Notes: a model not told the origin generated them from the letters alone. Numbered from the stretch's first letter, positions 44,705 to 52,992 are shown. The stretch is DNA of 63,067 nt from Gracilibacillus sp. YIM 98692 (GCF_010993965.1 NZ_WIXM01000020.1:1-63067), one strand, 5' to 3'. Numbers and translations: made by a program.

Positions 44705-45724
44705 ATGGGGAAAATAACAATGGCAGATGTAGCCAAAAAAGCAGGCGTATCTAAAAGTACAGTCTCACAATTTTTAAATAAACGGTACGAGTATATGCGT
44801 GAAGATACAAGAAAGAGAATAGAAGCTGCCATTGAGGAGCTTCATTATCAACCCAATTATCTTGCCAGAAGCTTAAAGCAAAAGCGTACATCAACGGTTG
44901 GAATCATTGTAGCGAATATCATGCACCGTTTCTCGACAGAAGTGAGTCGCTCTATTGAGGACTTTTTTAACAAACATGATATTCATACCATCGTATGTAA
45001 CGCAGATAATGATCCGGAGAAAGAAAAGAAATATATTGAGATGCTTCGTGCTAAACAAGTGGATGGACTGATCATTTTTCCAACTGGTGAAAATTTTGAT
45101 CTGTATAAAAGGATGATGAAGGAAGGGTATCCGATTGTGTTTATGGATCGAAAAGTACCTGATTTAATAGCTCCATCCGTTGTTTCTAATAATATAGAAG
45201 CAACGAAAACTACAATCGAGCATTTTATGGAAAATGGCCATAAGCAGATTGCTATTGCTACAGAACCTTTAACAATTTCCACTAGGGTGGAACGACAAGA
45301 AGGTTATAAAAAAGCGCTGCAAGATAATGGAATAGAAATACGCCAACCATTCATGATTAGCGCAAATATTAAGAAGATAAAAAAAGAACTAGAAGAACTA
45401 TTTGCGTTAGATGATCCGCCATCAGCTATTTTAGCAGGAAATGACCTTGTGTTTTTAGAGGTATTAGAATTTGCCAAGGAACACAAGCTGAAAGTCGGTA
45501 AAGACTTCGCGTTGGCAGTTTTTGATAATATTCCTTTTGCACATTTGGTTCATCCACCTGTGACAACTATTGCTCAACCATCTTATCACATGGGAGAAAA
45601 GGCTTCTGAATTATTATTAAAACAAATTAATAAAGAAGAGATAGAAAATCATGAGTTGACGTTTCCTTGTGAGCTTATCATCAGGGATTCTTCCAAGGAA
45701 TTAAACAATAATACAGTGATATGA
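44705..45724 (+). CDS. LacI/KdgR-type transcriptional regulator of the sugar-acid island
   Basis: The 339-residue protein has the N-terminal LacI helix-turn-helix (MADVAKKAGVSKSTVSQFLN), hinge helix PNYLARSLKQKR and a periplasmic-binding-protein-like effector domain from residue about 58. It should bind the tandem AAATCGGTTT sites at P1 and P2 and respond to a pathway intermediate, as KdgR does for KDG in B. subtilis. Its gene lies between the two operators, so autoregulation through P1 is likely. Confidence 0.87.
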   Translation: MGKITMADVAKKAGVSKSTVSQFLNKRYEYMREDTRKRIEAAIEELHYQPNYLARSLKQKRTSTVGIIVANIMHRFSTEVSRSIEDFFNKHDIHTIVCNADNDPEKEKKYIEMLRAKQVDGLIIFPTGENFDLYKRMMKEGYPIVFMDRKVPDLIAPSVVSNNIEATKTTIEHFMENGHKQIAIATEPLTISTRVERQEGYKKALQDNGIEIRQPFMISANIKKIKKELEELFALDDPPSAILAGNDLVFLEVLEFAKEHKLKVGKDFALAVFDNIPFAHLVHPPVTTIAQPSYHMGEKASELLLKQINKEEIENHELTFPCELIIRDSSKELNNNTVI

Positions 45725-45776
45725 TGTAAATGAAAAGCATTCCCATAAATATACAGGTTATATTAAAAAAAAAGCC

Positions 45777-45835
45777 TTGTAAAACGCTTACAGGTATTTT
45801 ATACTTTTACTATACCGGTTTAGTAAATCGGTTTA
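45777..45835 (+). promoter_or_regulatory. Promoter P2 with cre-like site and tandem LacI-type operators
   Basis: TTGTAA (45777-45782) and TATACT (45800-45805) are spaced 17 bp. TGTAAAACGCTTACA (45778-45792), a perfect TGTAA/TTACA inverted repeat, sits between them as a cre-like site. ATACCGGTTT (45812-45821) and AAATCGGTTT (45825-45834) follow with the same 13-bp spacing as at P1. Confidence 0.68.
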
Positions 45836-45884
45836 GTAGAAATGGTTCATACAGTTTTGAAAACGTAATATAGAGGTGATGCAA

Positions 45885-46439
45885 ATGAAACAGGTAACCG
45901 AAACCATTGCAAATGAAATCAGTGAGGTATTGAAAAGAATCAATGCCGATGAGTTGAAGCAATTAGCTAATGAGTTAAAAGGAAGAAAGCGAATATTTAT
46001 AGCCGGTACTGGACGTTCTGGGTTAGTAGGGAAAGTATTTGCGATGCGTTTAATGCATAGTAACTATCATGTTTATGTGGTAGGAGAGACCATTACACCT
46101 AGTATTGAAGCAGAGGATATTTTACTTGTTATTTCTGGTTCTGGAAGCACGGAAACGTTAAAGTATTATGCAAAACAAGCTAAGAGTGTGGGAGCAGCAG
46201 TCGCTCTAGTCACAACAAATAAAGACTCGGGAATCGGAAAGATTAGTGATTGTCATGTTCAGATTCCAGCAGCAACGAAAAAGCGACTGCCACATGAACC
46301 AGATACTATTCAACCGTTGGGAAGTCAATTTGATCAATCAGCACATTTATTGCTAGATGCTGTAATCGTTTATCTTTTGCAAAGTCAAGAAATAGAAGAT
46401 GAATCAAGCTTAAATAAAAAACATGCAAATTTAGAATAG
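45885..46439 (+). CDS. hxlB: 6-phospho-3-hexuloisomerase (HxlB/PHI), SIS domain
   Basis: PHI interconverts 3-hexulose-6-phosphate and fructose-6-phosphate in the ribulose monophosphate pathway. The SIS domain shows GTGRSGLVGKVFAMRLMH, the Ser-rich phosphate loop ISGSGSTETL and TIQPLGSQFDQS, and the C-terminus ends HANLE as in B. subtilis HxlB. 184 residues from the ATG at 45885, six bases from AGAGGTG. First gene of the P2 operon; its partner synthase is the last gene, about 5.5 kb away, instead of adjacent as in hxlAB. Confidence 0.88.
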   Translation: MKQVTETIANEISEVLKRINADELKQLANELKGRKRIFIAGTGRSGLVGKVFAMRLMHSNYHVYVVGETITPSIEAEDILLVISGSGSTETLKYYAKQAKSVGAAVALVTTNKDSGIGKISDCHVQIPAATKKRLPHEPDTIQPLGSQFDQSAHLLLDAVIVYLLQSQEIEDESSLNKKHANLE

Positions 46440-46453
46440 GATGGATGTTAGTA

Positions 46454-47095
46454 ATGTCACTTATTCAAACAATTAGTGAGCACAAAGTTGTCGCCATTAT
46501 TCGAAAAGCAGATGAAAACAATATAATTCCTATATTAAAAGCATTGGATGAAGGTGGGGTTAAAGCTGTTGAAATAACTGCTGAAACTCCCCGCATTACC
46601 AATCTAATCGAGAAAGCAGTTGCGGAGTATGGCGGGAAAATTGGCATTGGAGCTGGAACTGTTTTAGATCCAGAAACAGCAAGAGCAGTTATTATGGCTG
46701 GGGCAGAGTTTATTGTTTCCCCTACCTTAAATACAGAAACTTTAAAACTGACAAATCGATATGGCGTTTTAAATATACCTGGTGCCTTAACACCGACAGA
46801 AATTGTAACTGCTTACGAACATGGAGCTGGCATGGTGAAGGTATTTCCGGCAGATGCATTTGGTCCAAAGTATATGAAAAATGTTCACGGTCCATTACCC
46901 CATATTCCATTAATGGCAACAGGTGGTGTTACGTTAGATAATATGAATGAATTTATTGCTCATGGAAGTAAAGCTGTGGGTATTGGAAGTAACTTAGTAA
47001 ATGTATCGAAGCTTCACACAAGGGAAGACTATGACAATCTAGCATTACAGGCAAGTCGTTTTGTTACAATGCAAAAGGAATTGAATTTATCATAA
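46454..47095 (+). CDS. KDPG/KHG aldolase (Eda/KdgA family)
   Basis: The family cleaves 2-keto-3-deoxy-6-phosphogluconate to pyruvate and glyceraldehyde-3-phosphate, or 4-hydroxy-2-oxoglutarate. The Schiff-base lysine lies in MVKVFPADAFGP; GIGAGTVLDPETA, VSPTLN and MATGGV loops are intact. Where E. coli Eda has TLRT with a substrate-binding arginine, this protein reads TAET, so specificity may differ. 213 residues from 46454. With the downstream KDG kinase it forms a plausible two-step KDG route. Confidence 0.87.
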   Translation: MSLIQTISEHKVVAIIRKADENNIIPILKALDEGGVKAVEITAETPRITNLIEKAVAEYGGKIGIGAGTVLDPETARAVIMAGAEFIVSPTLNTETLKLTNRYGVLNIPGALTPTEIVTAYEHGAGMVKVFPADAFGPKYMKNVHGPLPHIPLMATGGVTLDNMNEFIAHGSKAVGIGSNLVNVSKLHTREDYDNLALQASRFVTMQKELNLS

Positions 47096-47118
47096 TTAAT
47101 AAAAAAGGGGCGTTTAAA

Positions 47119-48141
47119 ATGAAAAGGATTGCATTTTTATTATTAGTTGCAATGACAACTATTATAGCGGGTTGTGGAAATAACAGTGCGAATGGAGAAA
47201 ATGGTGATTCAGTAGATAGTATTAAATTGATTGCTGCACACAATCAAACATCAACAGAAAACCCATATCAAGATGGATTAGTGAAGTTTAAAGAAGTAGC
47301 AGAAGAGGAATCTGACGGGGCTATTGAAGTAGAGGTACACGCCGGAACAATTGGTACAAGTGAATCAGAGCTTGTTGAGAAATTGCAAACAGGTGGAGCG
47401 GATGTTGTCCTTGTTTCCCCAGGATTTATGACACAAACAGGAATTAAAGAAGTAGATTTATTTGCACTGCCATATTTATTTAGTAGTTATGATCATTGGG
47501 AAAATGTGGTGGACGGTGAAATTGGTCAGCAAGTAGCAGAAATTATTAATGAAAAATCAAATAATGATTTTAAGATTGTCGGCTATTGGACAGCTGGTGT
47601 AAGACACTATTATGGTAAAAAACCACTTCAATCCATGGATGATTTAAAGGGTTTAACATTGAGAACGCAAACATCAGGAGTTGTAGCGAATTACTGGAAG
47701 CAAACTGGAGCGGTTCCAACATCTGTAGCATGGGGTGAATTATATCAAGGGCTGCAGCAAGGTGTTGTAGATTCTGCTGAAAATGCATATCCATACTTTG
47801 TGCAGCAAAATCACCACACGACTGAAAATGGCAAGTATATTACGGAAACAGGCCATGATTATACAACGAGATTGCTATTAGTGAATGGCAACACGTTTGA
47901 TTCCTACTCAGATGAGCAAAAAGAAATTATTTTGAAAGCTGCTGAAGAGTCTGTGCAAGCAGAGAGAGAAGCACTATATACGCAGGAAGAAGAATATAAG
48001 CAAAAAGCGTTAGATGATGGGGCAGAAGTGAATGAAATTGACAGACAGCCATTCATTGATTTAGCAAAACCTATTCAAGATGAAGCAGCAAAAGAAATGG
48101 GAGCAGAAGATCTTCTGCAGCAAATTAGAGAGATGGAATAA
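47119..48141 (+). CDS. TRAP transporter solute-binding lipoprotein DctP
   Basis: The 340-residue lipoprotein (lipobox TIIAGC, Cys19) is the extracellular receptor of a TRAP transporter, which imports carboxylate substrates with a sodium gradient. The DctP/DctP7 pattern is clear: KGLTLRTQTSGVV with the carboxylate-binding arginine, and GVVDSAENAYPYF with the conserved Asn. It precedes dctQ by 300 bases that hold a family A repeat. The substrate is presumably a sugar acid, judging from the neighbouring genes. Confidence 0.92.
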   Translation: MKRIAFLLLVAMTTIIAGCGNNSANGENGDSVDSIKLIAAHNQTSTENPYQDGLVKFKEVAEEESDGAIEVEVHAGTIGTSESELVEKLQTGGADVVLVSPGFMTQTGIKEVDLFALPYLFSSYDHWENVVDGEIGQQVAEIINEKSNNDFKIVGYWTAGVRHYYGKKPLQSMDDLKGLTLRTQTSGVVANYWKQTGAVPTSVAWGELYQGLQQGVVDSAENAYPYFVQQNHHTTENGKYITETGHDYTTRLLLVNGNTFDSYSDEQKEIILKAAEESVQAEREALYTQEEEYKQKALDDGAEVNEIDRQPFIDLAKPIQDEAAKEMGAEDLLQQIREME

Positions 48142-48184
48142 AGAAGTTCATAATTCAAGAACGTGGATGAGTTAACAGTTTCAT

Positions 48185-48282
48185 CAACTGGAATATACGA
48201 CATTGCTGTGGGAAAGCGAGATTAAGAGACACAACTGTGAGGTTTAGCTCGCAAGGAGCAAGCGGAAAGTATATTCCAGTTG
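48185..48282. repeat. Family A repeat inside the TRAP operon, copy A8
   Basis: CAACTGGAATATAC (48185-48198) and GTATATTCCAGTTG (48269-48282) are perfect 14-bp arms enclosing GTGGGAAAGCGAG and AGCGGAAA core words. The gap 48142-48443 between dctP and dctQ holds this element and no gene. Confidence 0.8.
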
Positions 48283-48443
48283 TGTGTAGAGTAAGTTGAC
48301 TTTTAGGACAACTCCTTCCAACTAAAATAAGCCACTTGCAAAATGATTAGCCTAATTACTTCCTAGTTAAGTTATAGGTTTCATGTACTGTATGTGATGT
48401 TAGGAGGTGTCGTTTGTGAAATTTTGTTAAGAGGAGGGACAGC

Positions 48444-48923
48444 ATGAAAAAGCTTATTCAAACACTAGAAAAAATCCAATTAGCAGCAGGTGCCATATTT
48501 TTGGCGCTATTCTTTGCTGTCATTTTGATTCAAATTACTACACGTCAACTAGGAATTTCAGTTATTTGGACAGAAGAAGTAGCGAATTATTCTTTTATAT
48601 GGGCAGTTTTTATGGGTGCGTCTGTAATGGTTAATCGAAAAGAGCATTTCACCTTTGACCTTTTACAAAGAAAATTAAAAGGGAAATTACGAATAATGCT
48701 TTCCTTAATCATAGATACAATGCTTATTCTATTTAATATTACCATATTCTATTTTGGTATCCTGACTGTACAGCGTTTTTGGAATTATAATTGGGTGTCA
48801 CTTCCAGAGATGAAAATGGGGTATGTGTGGATTGCGGTTCCGATTATGGCAGGTACGATGGTTGTTTATTTAATATCACATGTGATTCAGCACGTAAAAT
48901 CATTAAGGGAGGTAAGTGGATAA
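48444..48923 (+). CDS. TRAP transporter small permease DctQ
   Basis: The 159-residue protein has four spans and the DctQ features WTEEVANYSFIWAVFMGASVMV and RKEHFTFDLL between spans 2 and 3. It acts as the small membrane subunit joining DctP and DctM. GAGGAGGG precedes the ATG. Its TAA overlaps the dctM ATG by one base. Confidence 0.9.
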   Translation: MKKLIQTLEKIQLAAGAIFLALFFAVILIQITTRQLGISVIWTEEVANYSFIWAVFMGASVMVNRKEHFTFDLLQRKLKGKLRIMLSLIIDTMLILFNITIFYFGILTVQRFWNYNWVSLPEMKMGYVWIAVPIMAGTMVVYLISHVIQHVKSLREVSG

Positions 48924-50209
48924 TGGGCTTTCTACTAATAGGATTATTTATTGTCTTACTGTTTATCGGTGTGCCTATTGCATTTGTCATCGGTATAGTA
49001 GCATTGTTAGGAATTATGAACATTCCATACATTCCTGAAATGACGGTTCCGATGAAGATGTTAAATGGGTTAGATTCATTTGTATTATTAGCAGTTCCAT
49101 TATTCATCTTAGCTGCTAACTTAATGAACTCTGGAAAAATTTCAGTTAAATTAGTTGATCTAGCGTTAGCCATTGTCGGGCCAATACGTGGAGGATTAGC
49201 ACATTCAAACATTCTAGTGTCTATGATGTTTGCTGGTGTTTCTGGTGCTTCACAAGCAGACACGGCAGGCGTTGGAAAAATCCTTATTCCAAGCATGATT
49301 AAAAAAGGCTATGACAAAGAAACAGCGGTAGGAGTAACCGCAGCATCCTCTACCGTAGGGGTGGTTATACCACCGAGTATTCCAATGATTATTTTCGCTG
49401 GTATTGCGAATGCATCTGTCGGTGCATTGTTCCTTGGCGGAATTGTGCCAGGAGTTTTAATTGGATTAAGTATGATGATTTTTACGTATATTATTGCTGT
49501 AAAGAGAAAATACCCTAAATCAGCAAGAGTAGAATTTGTTAAAATATTCAAATTATTCATGGAAAGTCTGCCTGCCTTACTGACGGTCCTGATTATTATT
49601 GGGGGCATTGTTTCAGGGATATTTACAGCAACTGAAGCTGCAGCAATAGCGTCCTTATATACGTTATTCATCAGCATGTTTTTCTATAAAACTTTAAAGT
49701 TAAAAGACTTACCGAAAATAATTGTCGATACGTTAGCGTTAAGCTCACTATCCCTATTTGCATTAGCTACAGCAAGTGCATTAGGTGAGCTAATGAGTTA
49801 TTACCAATTAGGGACTCTAGCTCAAGAATTTTTTACCAACAGCATTGGTTCCAAAGCCATTTTTATACTAATCATTATTGCATTCTTTCTTTTTGTTGGA
49901 ACATTTATGGATGCGATTCCAGCAATGATATTATTTGTTCCTGTTATTTTACCAACTGCATTACAGTTTGGCATTGATCCAATACATCTTGGTTTAATTG
50001 TCATTATTACGTTAGCTATAGGCCTTGTGACACCGCCATATGGGCTATGCTTATTACTTGCCGCTAAAATTGGGGAGCTTTCCATTGAAAGATCCTTTAG
50101 AGCTGTATTACCGTATATCATTATTGTCATTATCGTATTAATGTTTATTGCATTTTTCCCTGATGTTGCTTTTTATGTTCCGAAGTTGATAAACCCGACA
50201 TTATTTTAA
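48923..50209 (+). CDS. TRAP transporter large permease DctM
   Basis: The 428-residue transport subunit has about 12 spans and the DctM signatures SNILVSMMFAGVSGASQADT, GVVIPPSIPMIIF and VTPPYGLCLLLAA. It couples substrate uptake to sodium. The start at 48923 overlaps dctQ (TAATG) and follows GGGAGG; the longer open frame upstream runs through dctQ and is not used. Confidence 0.93.
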   Translation: MGFLLIGLFIVLLFIGVPIAFVIGIVALLGIMNIPYIPEMTVPMKMLNGLDSFVLLAVPLFILAANLMNSGKISVKLVDLALAIVGPIRGGLAHSNILVSMMFAGVSGASQADTAGVGKILIPSMIKKGYDKETAVGVTAASSTVGVVIPPSIPMIIFAGIANASVGALFLGGIVPGVLIGLSMMIFTYIIAVKRKYPKSARVEFVKIFKLFMESLPALLTVLIIIGGIVSGIFTATEAAAIASLYTLFISMFFYKTLKLKDLPKIIVDTLALSSLSLFALATASALGELMSYYQLGTLAQEFFTNSIGSKAIFILIIIAFFLFVGTFMDAIPAMILFVPVILPTALQFGIDPIHLGLIVIITLAIGLVTPPYGLCLLLAAKIGELSIERSFRAVLPYIIIVIIVLMFIAFFPDVAFYVPKLINPTLF

Positions 50210-50254
50210 TGGTTTGGATGGACTGATGAGATAAAAGAAGGAGTTACCAATCAT

Positions 50255-50923
50255 ATGGATTATAACAAAAAAATAGCTGGAGAAGAGGCGGTCAACGAAA
50301 TCAAAGATGGGATGACCATCGGGCTAGGTTCAGGATCTACAGTAAATTGGATGCTTAAAAGATTAGCAGATCGGATAGAAAAGGAAGGATTAACGATAAG
50401 GGGGATCCCATCCTCCATTAAGACGGAGTGTTTGGCAAGGGAATTAGGAATCCCTCTAACGGATTTTACAGAAGTAGAGCATATTGATCTTGCTATAGAT
50501 GGTGCCGATGAGGTAGACCCTCAGTTACAGCTCCTTAAAGGTGGAGGAGGTTCTTTGGTAAGGGAGAAAATAGTGGATACTATGGCAGAAAAGCTAATTA
50601 TTATTGTGGATGAATCAAAAGTCGTCCAACAGTTGGGCACTTTCCCTCTTCCCATTGAAGTACTCCCGTTCGGATGGAATATAACAGCGAAACAGATTGC
50701 TTTATTTGGATGTGTTCCAACATTACGAAAAAAAGGAAAAGACGTATTTATTTCGGATAATGGAAATTATATTTTGGATTGTACGTTTCATAACATTATG
50801 GATCCAAAAGCTTTACATGAGAAATTGAAATTACTTGTTGGTGTCGTGGAAACAGGTTTCTTTATTGATATGGCTGATAAAGTCATAGAGGGACGTAACG
50901 GTAAGATAGAAATATGGTCTTAA
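50255..50923 (+). CDS. rpiA: Ribose-5-phosphate isomerase A
   Basis: RpiA interconverts ribose-5-phosphate and ribulose-5-phosphate. The motifs GLGSGSTVNWML, DLAIDGADEVDP, LLKGGGGSLVREKIV and the catalytic Glu within that region are intact in 222 residues. Placing rpiA in a catabolic operon is unusual and suggests that the pathway consumes or produces ribulose-5-phosphate, the C5 partner of HxlA at the end of the operon. AAGGAG precedes the ATG. Confidence 0.92.
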   Translation: MDYNKKIAGEEAVNEIKDGMTIGLGSGSTVNWMLKRLADRIEKEGLTIRGIPSSIKTECLARELGIPLTDFTEVEHIDLAIDGADEVDPQLQLLKGGGGSLVREKIVDTMAEKLIIIVDESKVVQQLGTFPLPIEVLPFGWNITAKQIALFGCVPTLRKKGKDVFISDNGNYILDCTFHNIMDPKALHEKLKLLVGVVETGFFIDMADKVIEGRNGKIEIWS

Positions 50924-50973
50924 CGAAAGGCTGATTTTCAGACATCATCAAGACAAGCAGAGGAGGAGCGAAA

Positions 50974-51924
50974 ATGTATGATGTGATTACTATTGGGGAA
51001 GCAATGATTGCCTTTAACCCTAGTTCAACAGGTCCTATGAAATTTGTAAATAGTTTTGATAAAAAAATAGGAGGAGCAGAGTTGAATCTAGCAATAGGTT
51101 GTTCCCGCCTTGGACTATCATCTGGTTATATTAGCACTTTAGGAAATGATGAATTTGGAAAGTATATTAAAAATTTTGCTCGTGGGGAAGGAATTGATGT
51201 GTCACAGGTTCAGCTAGTGGATCATTATCCTACTTCTCTGAATTTTAAAGAGATTATGGAAGATGGAAATGTGAGGACGTTTTACTATCGTGATAAGTCT
51301 CCTATCTTAGCAATGACACCGGCTGATTTGAATGAAGACTATTTTAAACAAGCCAAAGTGTTACATTTGACAGGAATCTTTCCGGCTATTGATCCCAAAA
51401 ATATAGAAATATTCGATCAAGCTATTTCTTTAGCTAAAAAACACGATGTTAAAATTTCCTTTGATCCGAATATTCGTTTACGCATGTGGTCGAAGGCAGC
51501 AGCAAGGGATACATTATCCAAGATACTTCCTCATGTGGATATTTTGCTTGCTGGCGACGAAGAAATGGAAATCATTATCGGAGAAAAAGAACCAAAAGCA
51601 ATCGTAGGTGCTTTGAAAGAATTAGAGATTTCCTATATAGCAATTAAACAAGGAGAGAATGGATCTGTTGGTTATCATAACGGCGAATATATAGAAGCTG
51701 GGCCAGTAAAAGCTCCAAAGGTAGTGGATACAGTAGGAGCTGGAGATGGTTTTAATGCAGGTTTCCTTTATGGGATTTTACATGATTGGTCACTAGAAAG
51801 AACACTTGATTTTGCCAACACGATAGGTTCTATGGTAGTAGGAGTCATTGGAGATAATGAAGGGCTTCCTTATTATGAAGATGTGCAAGGGCGTCTTGGT
51901 GAGATAGATGTAATAGAAAGGTAA
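50974..51924 (+). CDS. PfkB-family 2-keto-3-deoxygluconate kinase (KdgK-like)
   Basis: KDG kinase phosphorylates 2-keto-3-deoxygluconate to KDPG. The 316-residue ribokinase fold opens VITIGEAMIAFNP, has GGAELNLAIGCSRLG, the tyrosine-containing substrate loop VRTFYYRDKSP and the C-terminal PfkB signature DTVGAGDGFNAGF with the catalytic Asp. The ending DNEGLPYYED is typical of KDG kinases. A related 2-keto sugar acid cannot be excluded as substrate. Confidence 0.87.
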   Translation: MYDVITIGEAMIAFNPSSTGPMKFVNSFDKKIGGAELNLAIGCSRLGLSSGYISTLGNDEFGKYIKNFARGEGIDVSQVQLVDHYPTSLNFKEIMEDGNVRTFYYRDKSPILAMTPADLNEDYFKQAKVLHLTGIFPAIDPKNIEIFDQAISLAKKHDVKISFDPNIRLRMWSKAAARDTLSKILPHVDILLAGDEEMEIIIGEKEPKAIVGALKELEISYIAIKQGENGSVGYHNGEYIEAGPVKAPKVVDTVGAGDGFNAGFLYGILHDWSLERTLDFANTIGSMVVGVIGDNEGLPYYEDVQGRLGEIDVIER

Positions 51925-51936
51925 AGGGGTTTTTTG

Positions 51937-52554
51937 ATGAAATTACAATTAGCTTTAGACAGGCTGCCACGAGAAGAGTGTATTCGGATTGTAAAGGAAA
52001 CAGAAGAGTTTATAGATATCGTGGAAGTTGGAACAGGAGTTATTAAAGAATATGGCATGTCCATTGTACGTGAATTACGAGAACTGTACCCCAACAAAGA
52101 AATTTTAGCAGATATGAAGACTTGTGATGCAGGTAAGCATGAAGCAAAACAAGCCTTTGATGCAGGTGCAGATATTGTTACTGTAATGGCTTTTTCTTCT
52201 AGTTTAACCATTAAGGATACTTTGAAGGTAGCAGAAGAATATGAAAAGCGTATTATGATTGATTTGTTGGAAGTCGATTCAAGCGATAAAATTGCACAAT
52301 TACAAGATTTAAATGTAGACCTTGTGAGTCTGCACGTTGGTAAAGACAAACAACAAGAAGGTAGCTTTAACACCGACTTATTCTCTTTAGTGAAAGGATA
52401 TCATTTCGAAACTTCCGTAGCTGGTGGAGTCCATTTAGATACGCTTCCTGAAATTGCGAAAGAGGATCCTGATATCATCATTGTGGGCAGTGCTATTACA
52501 AAATCAGAGAATCCACAAGAAGTTGCAAGAAAAATGAAAGAAGTAATGAGTTAA
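51937..52554 (+). CDS. hxlA: 3-hexulose-6-phosphate synthase-like protein (HxlA/HPS; OMPDC superfamily)
   Basis: HPS joins formaldehyde to ribulose-5-phosphate; relatives in the same superfamily decarboxylate 3-keto-L-gulonate-6-phosphate. Catalytic positions are visible at Asp8 (LALD), Glu30 (VEVGT), and Asp59-Lys61-Asp64 (ADMKTCDAG), with His in SLHVG and the phosphate loop AGGV and VGSAI. 205 residues from the ATG at 51937, seven bases after AAAGGGG. Co-occurrence with a true HxlB-like isomerase favours HPS, but a decarboxylase role is possible. Last gene of the P2 operon. Confidence 0.83.
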   Translation: MKLQLALDRLPREECIRIVKETEEFIDIVEVGTGVIKEYGMSIVRELRELYPNKEILADMKTCDAGKHEAKQAFDAGADIVTVMAFSSSLTIKDTLKVAEEYEKRIMIDLLEVDSSDKIAQLQDLNVDLVSLHVGKDKQQEGSFNTDLFSLVKGYHFETSVAGGVHLDTLPEIAKEDPDIIIVGSAITKSENPQEVARKMKEVMS

Positions 52555-52591
52555 GAAGCAAGAAATACAACTTTTCTTGCTTCTTTTTTTT
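52553..52591 (+). terminator. Terminator of the sugar-acid operon
   Basis: AAGAAGCAAGAAA pairs with TTTCTTGCTTCTT around a 6-7 base loop, followed by a run of T. Confidence 0.88.
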
Positions 52592-52718
52592 ATAGGAAAG
52601 TATAAATTGTCAGCAAGGAAGCAATTTCGACGTAGTGGACAATTCTAGGAATATAGATAAGTGCAACTACGTCTCTGACTTCGCCAAAGGCTCGTCAATC
52701 GACAAGTTTTCTTTATTT
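52592..52718 (+). repeat. Family B repeat, copy B3
   Basis: The copy opens AGGAAAGTATAAATTGTCAG and carries TTCGACGTAG, CAACTACGTCTCTGACTTCG and a final CTCGTCAATCGACAAG with TTTTCTTTAT. It is nearly identical over most of its length to copy B5 at 58.2 kb and directly follows the hxlA terminator. The rest of 52719-52965 holds only the upstream region of the next gene. Confidence 0.78.
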
Positions 52719-52965
52719 TAGAAACCTTTTTTCTTTTTTCTGCGTATATAATATTGGGGTGTTAAAGGTTTAGTTTCGTTTTGTTAATTACATTTATTTA
52801 TGTTTGGCTCATGCGATTGGAAGATATTTGCACAAATTACGGTGTACATCGCTTCGTTTTATGTTATCTTAGATATACAAATGAACAAAAAAATAAAAAC
52901 ATAAGTTAAAATTGTATTTAGCCACCCTTGACGGTGAAGGTTAACTGTAAGCATGACATATAAAG

Positions 52966-52983
52966 TATCTTGAAGTTGAGAGG
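52966..52983. promoter_or_regulatory. MhqR-box-like imperfect palindrome
   Basis: TATCTTGAAGTTGAGAGG lies directly before the marR-type start and matches most positions of the B. subtilis MhqR operator as I remember it (TATCTCGAATTCGAGATA). A second short inverted repeat, TATCTTAGATA, lies at 52865-52875. Both are tentative. Confidence 0.3.
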
Positions 52984-52992
52984 ATGAAAGGG

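Noticed and set aside
48844-50130. Long antisense frames opposite dctM
   Set aside because: Low-complexity shadows of a hydrophobic coding sequence; no ribosome sites and the sense frame is a complete DctM.
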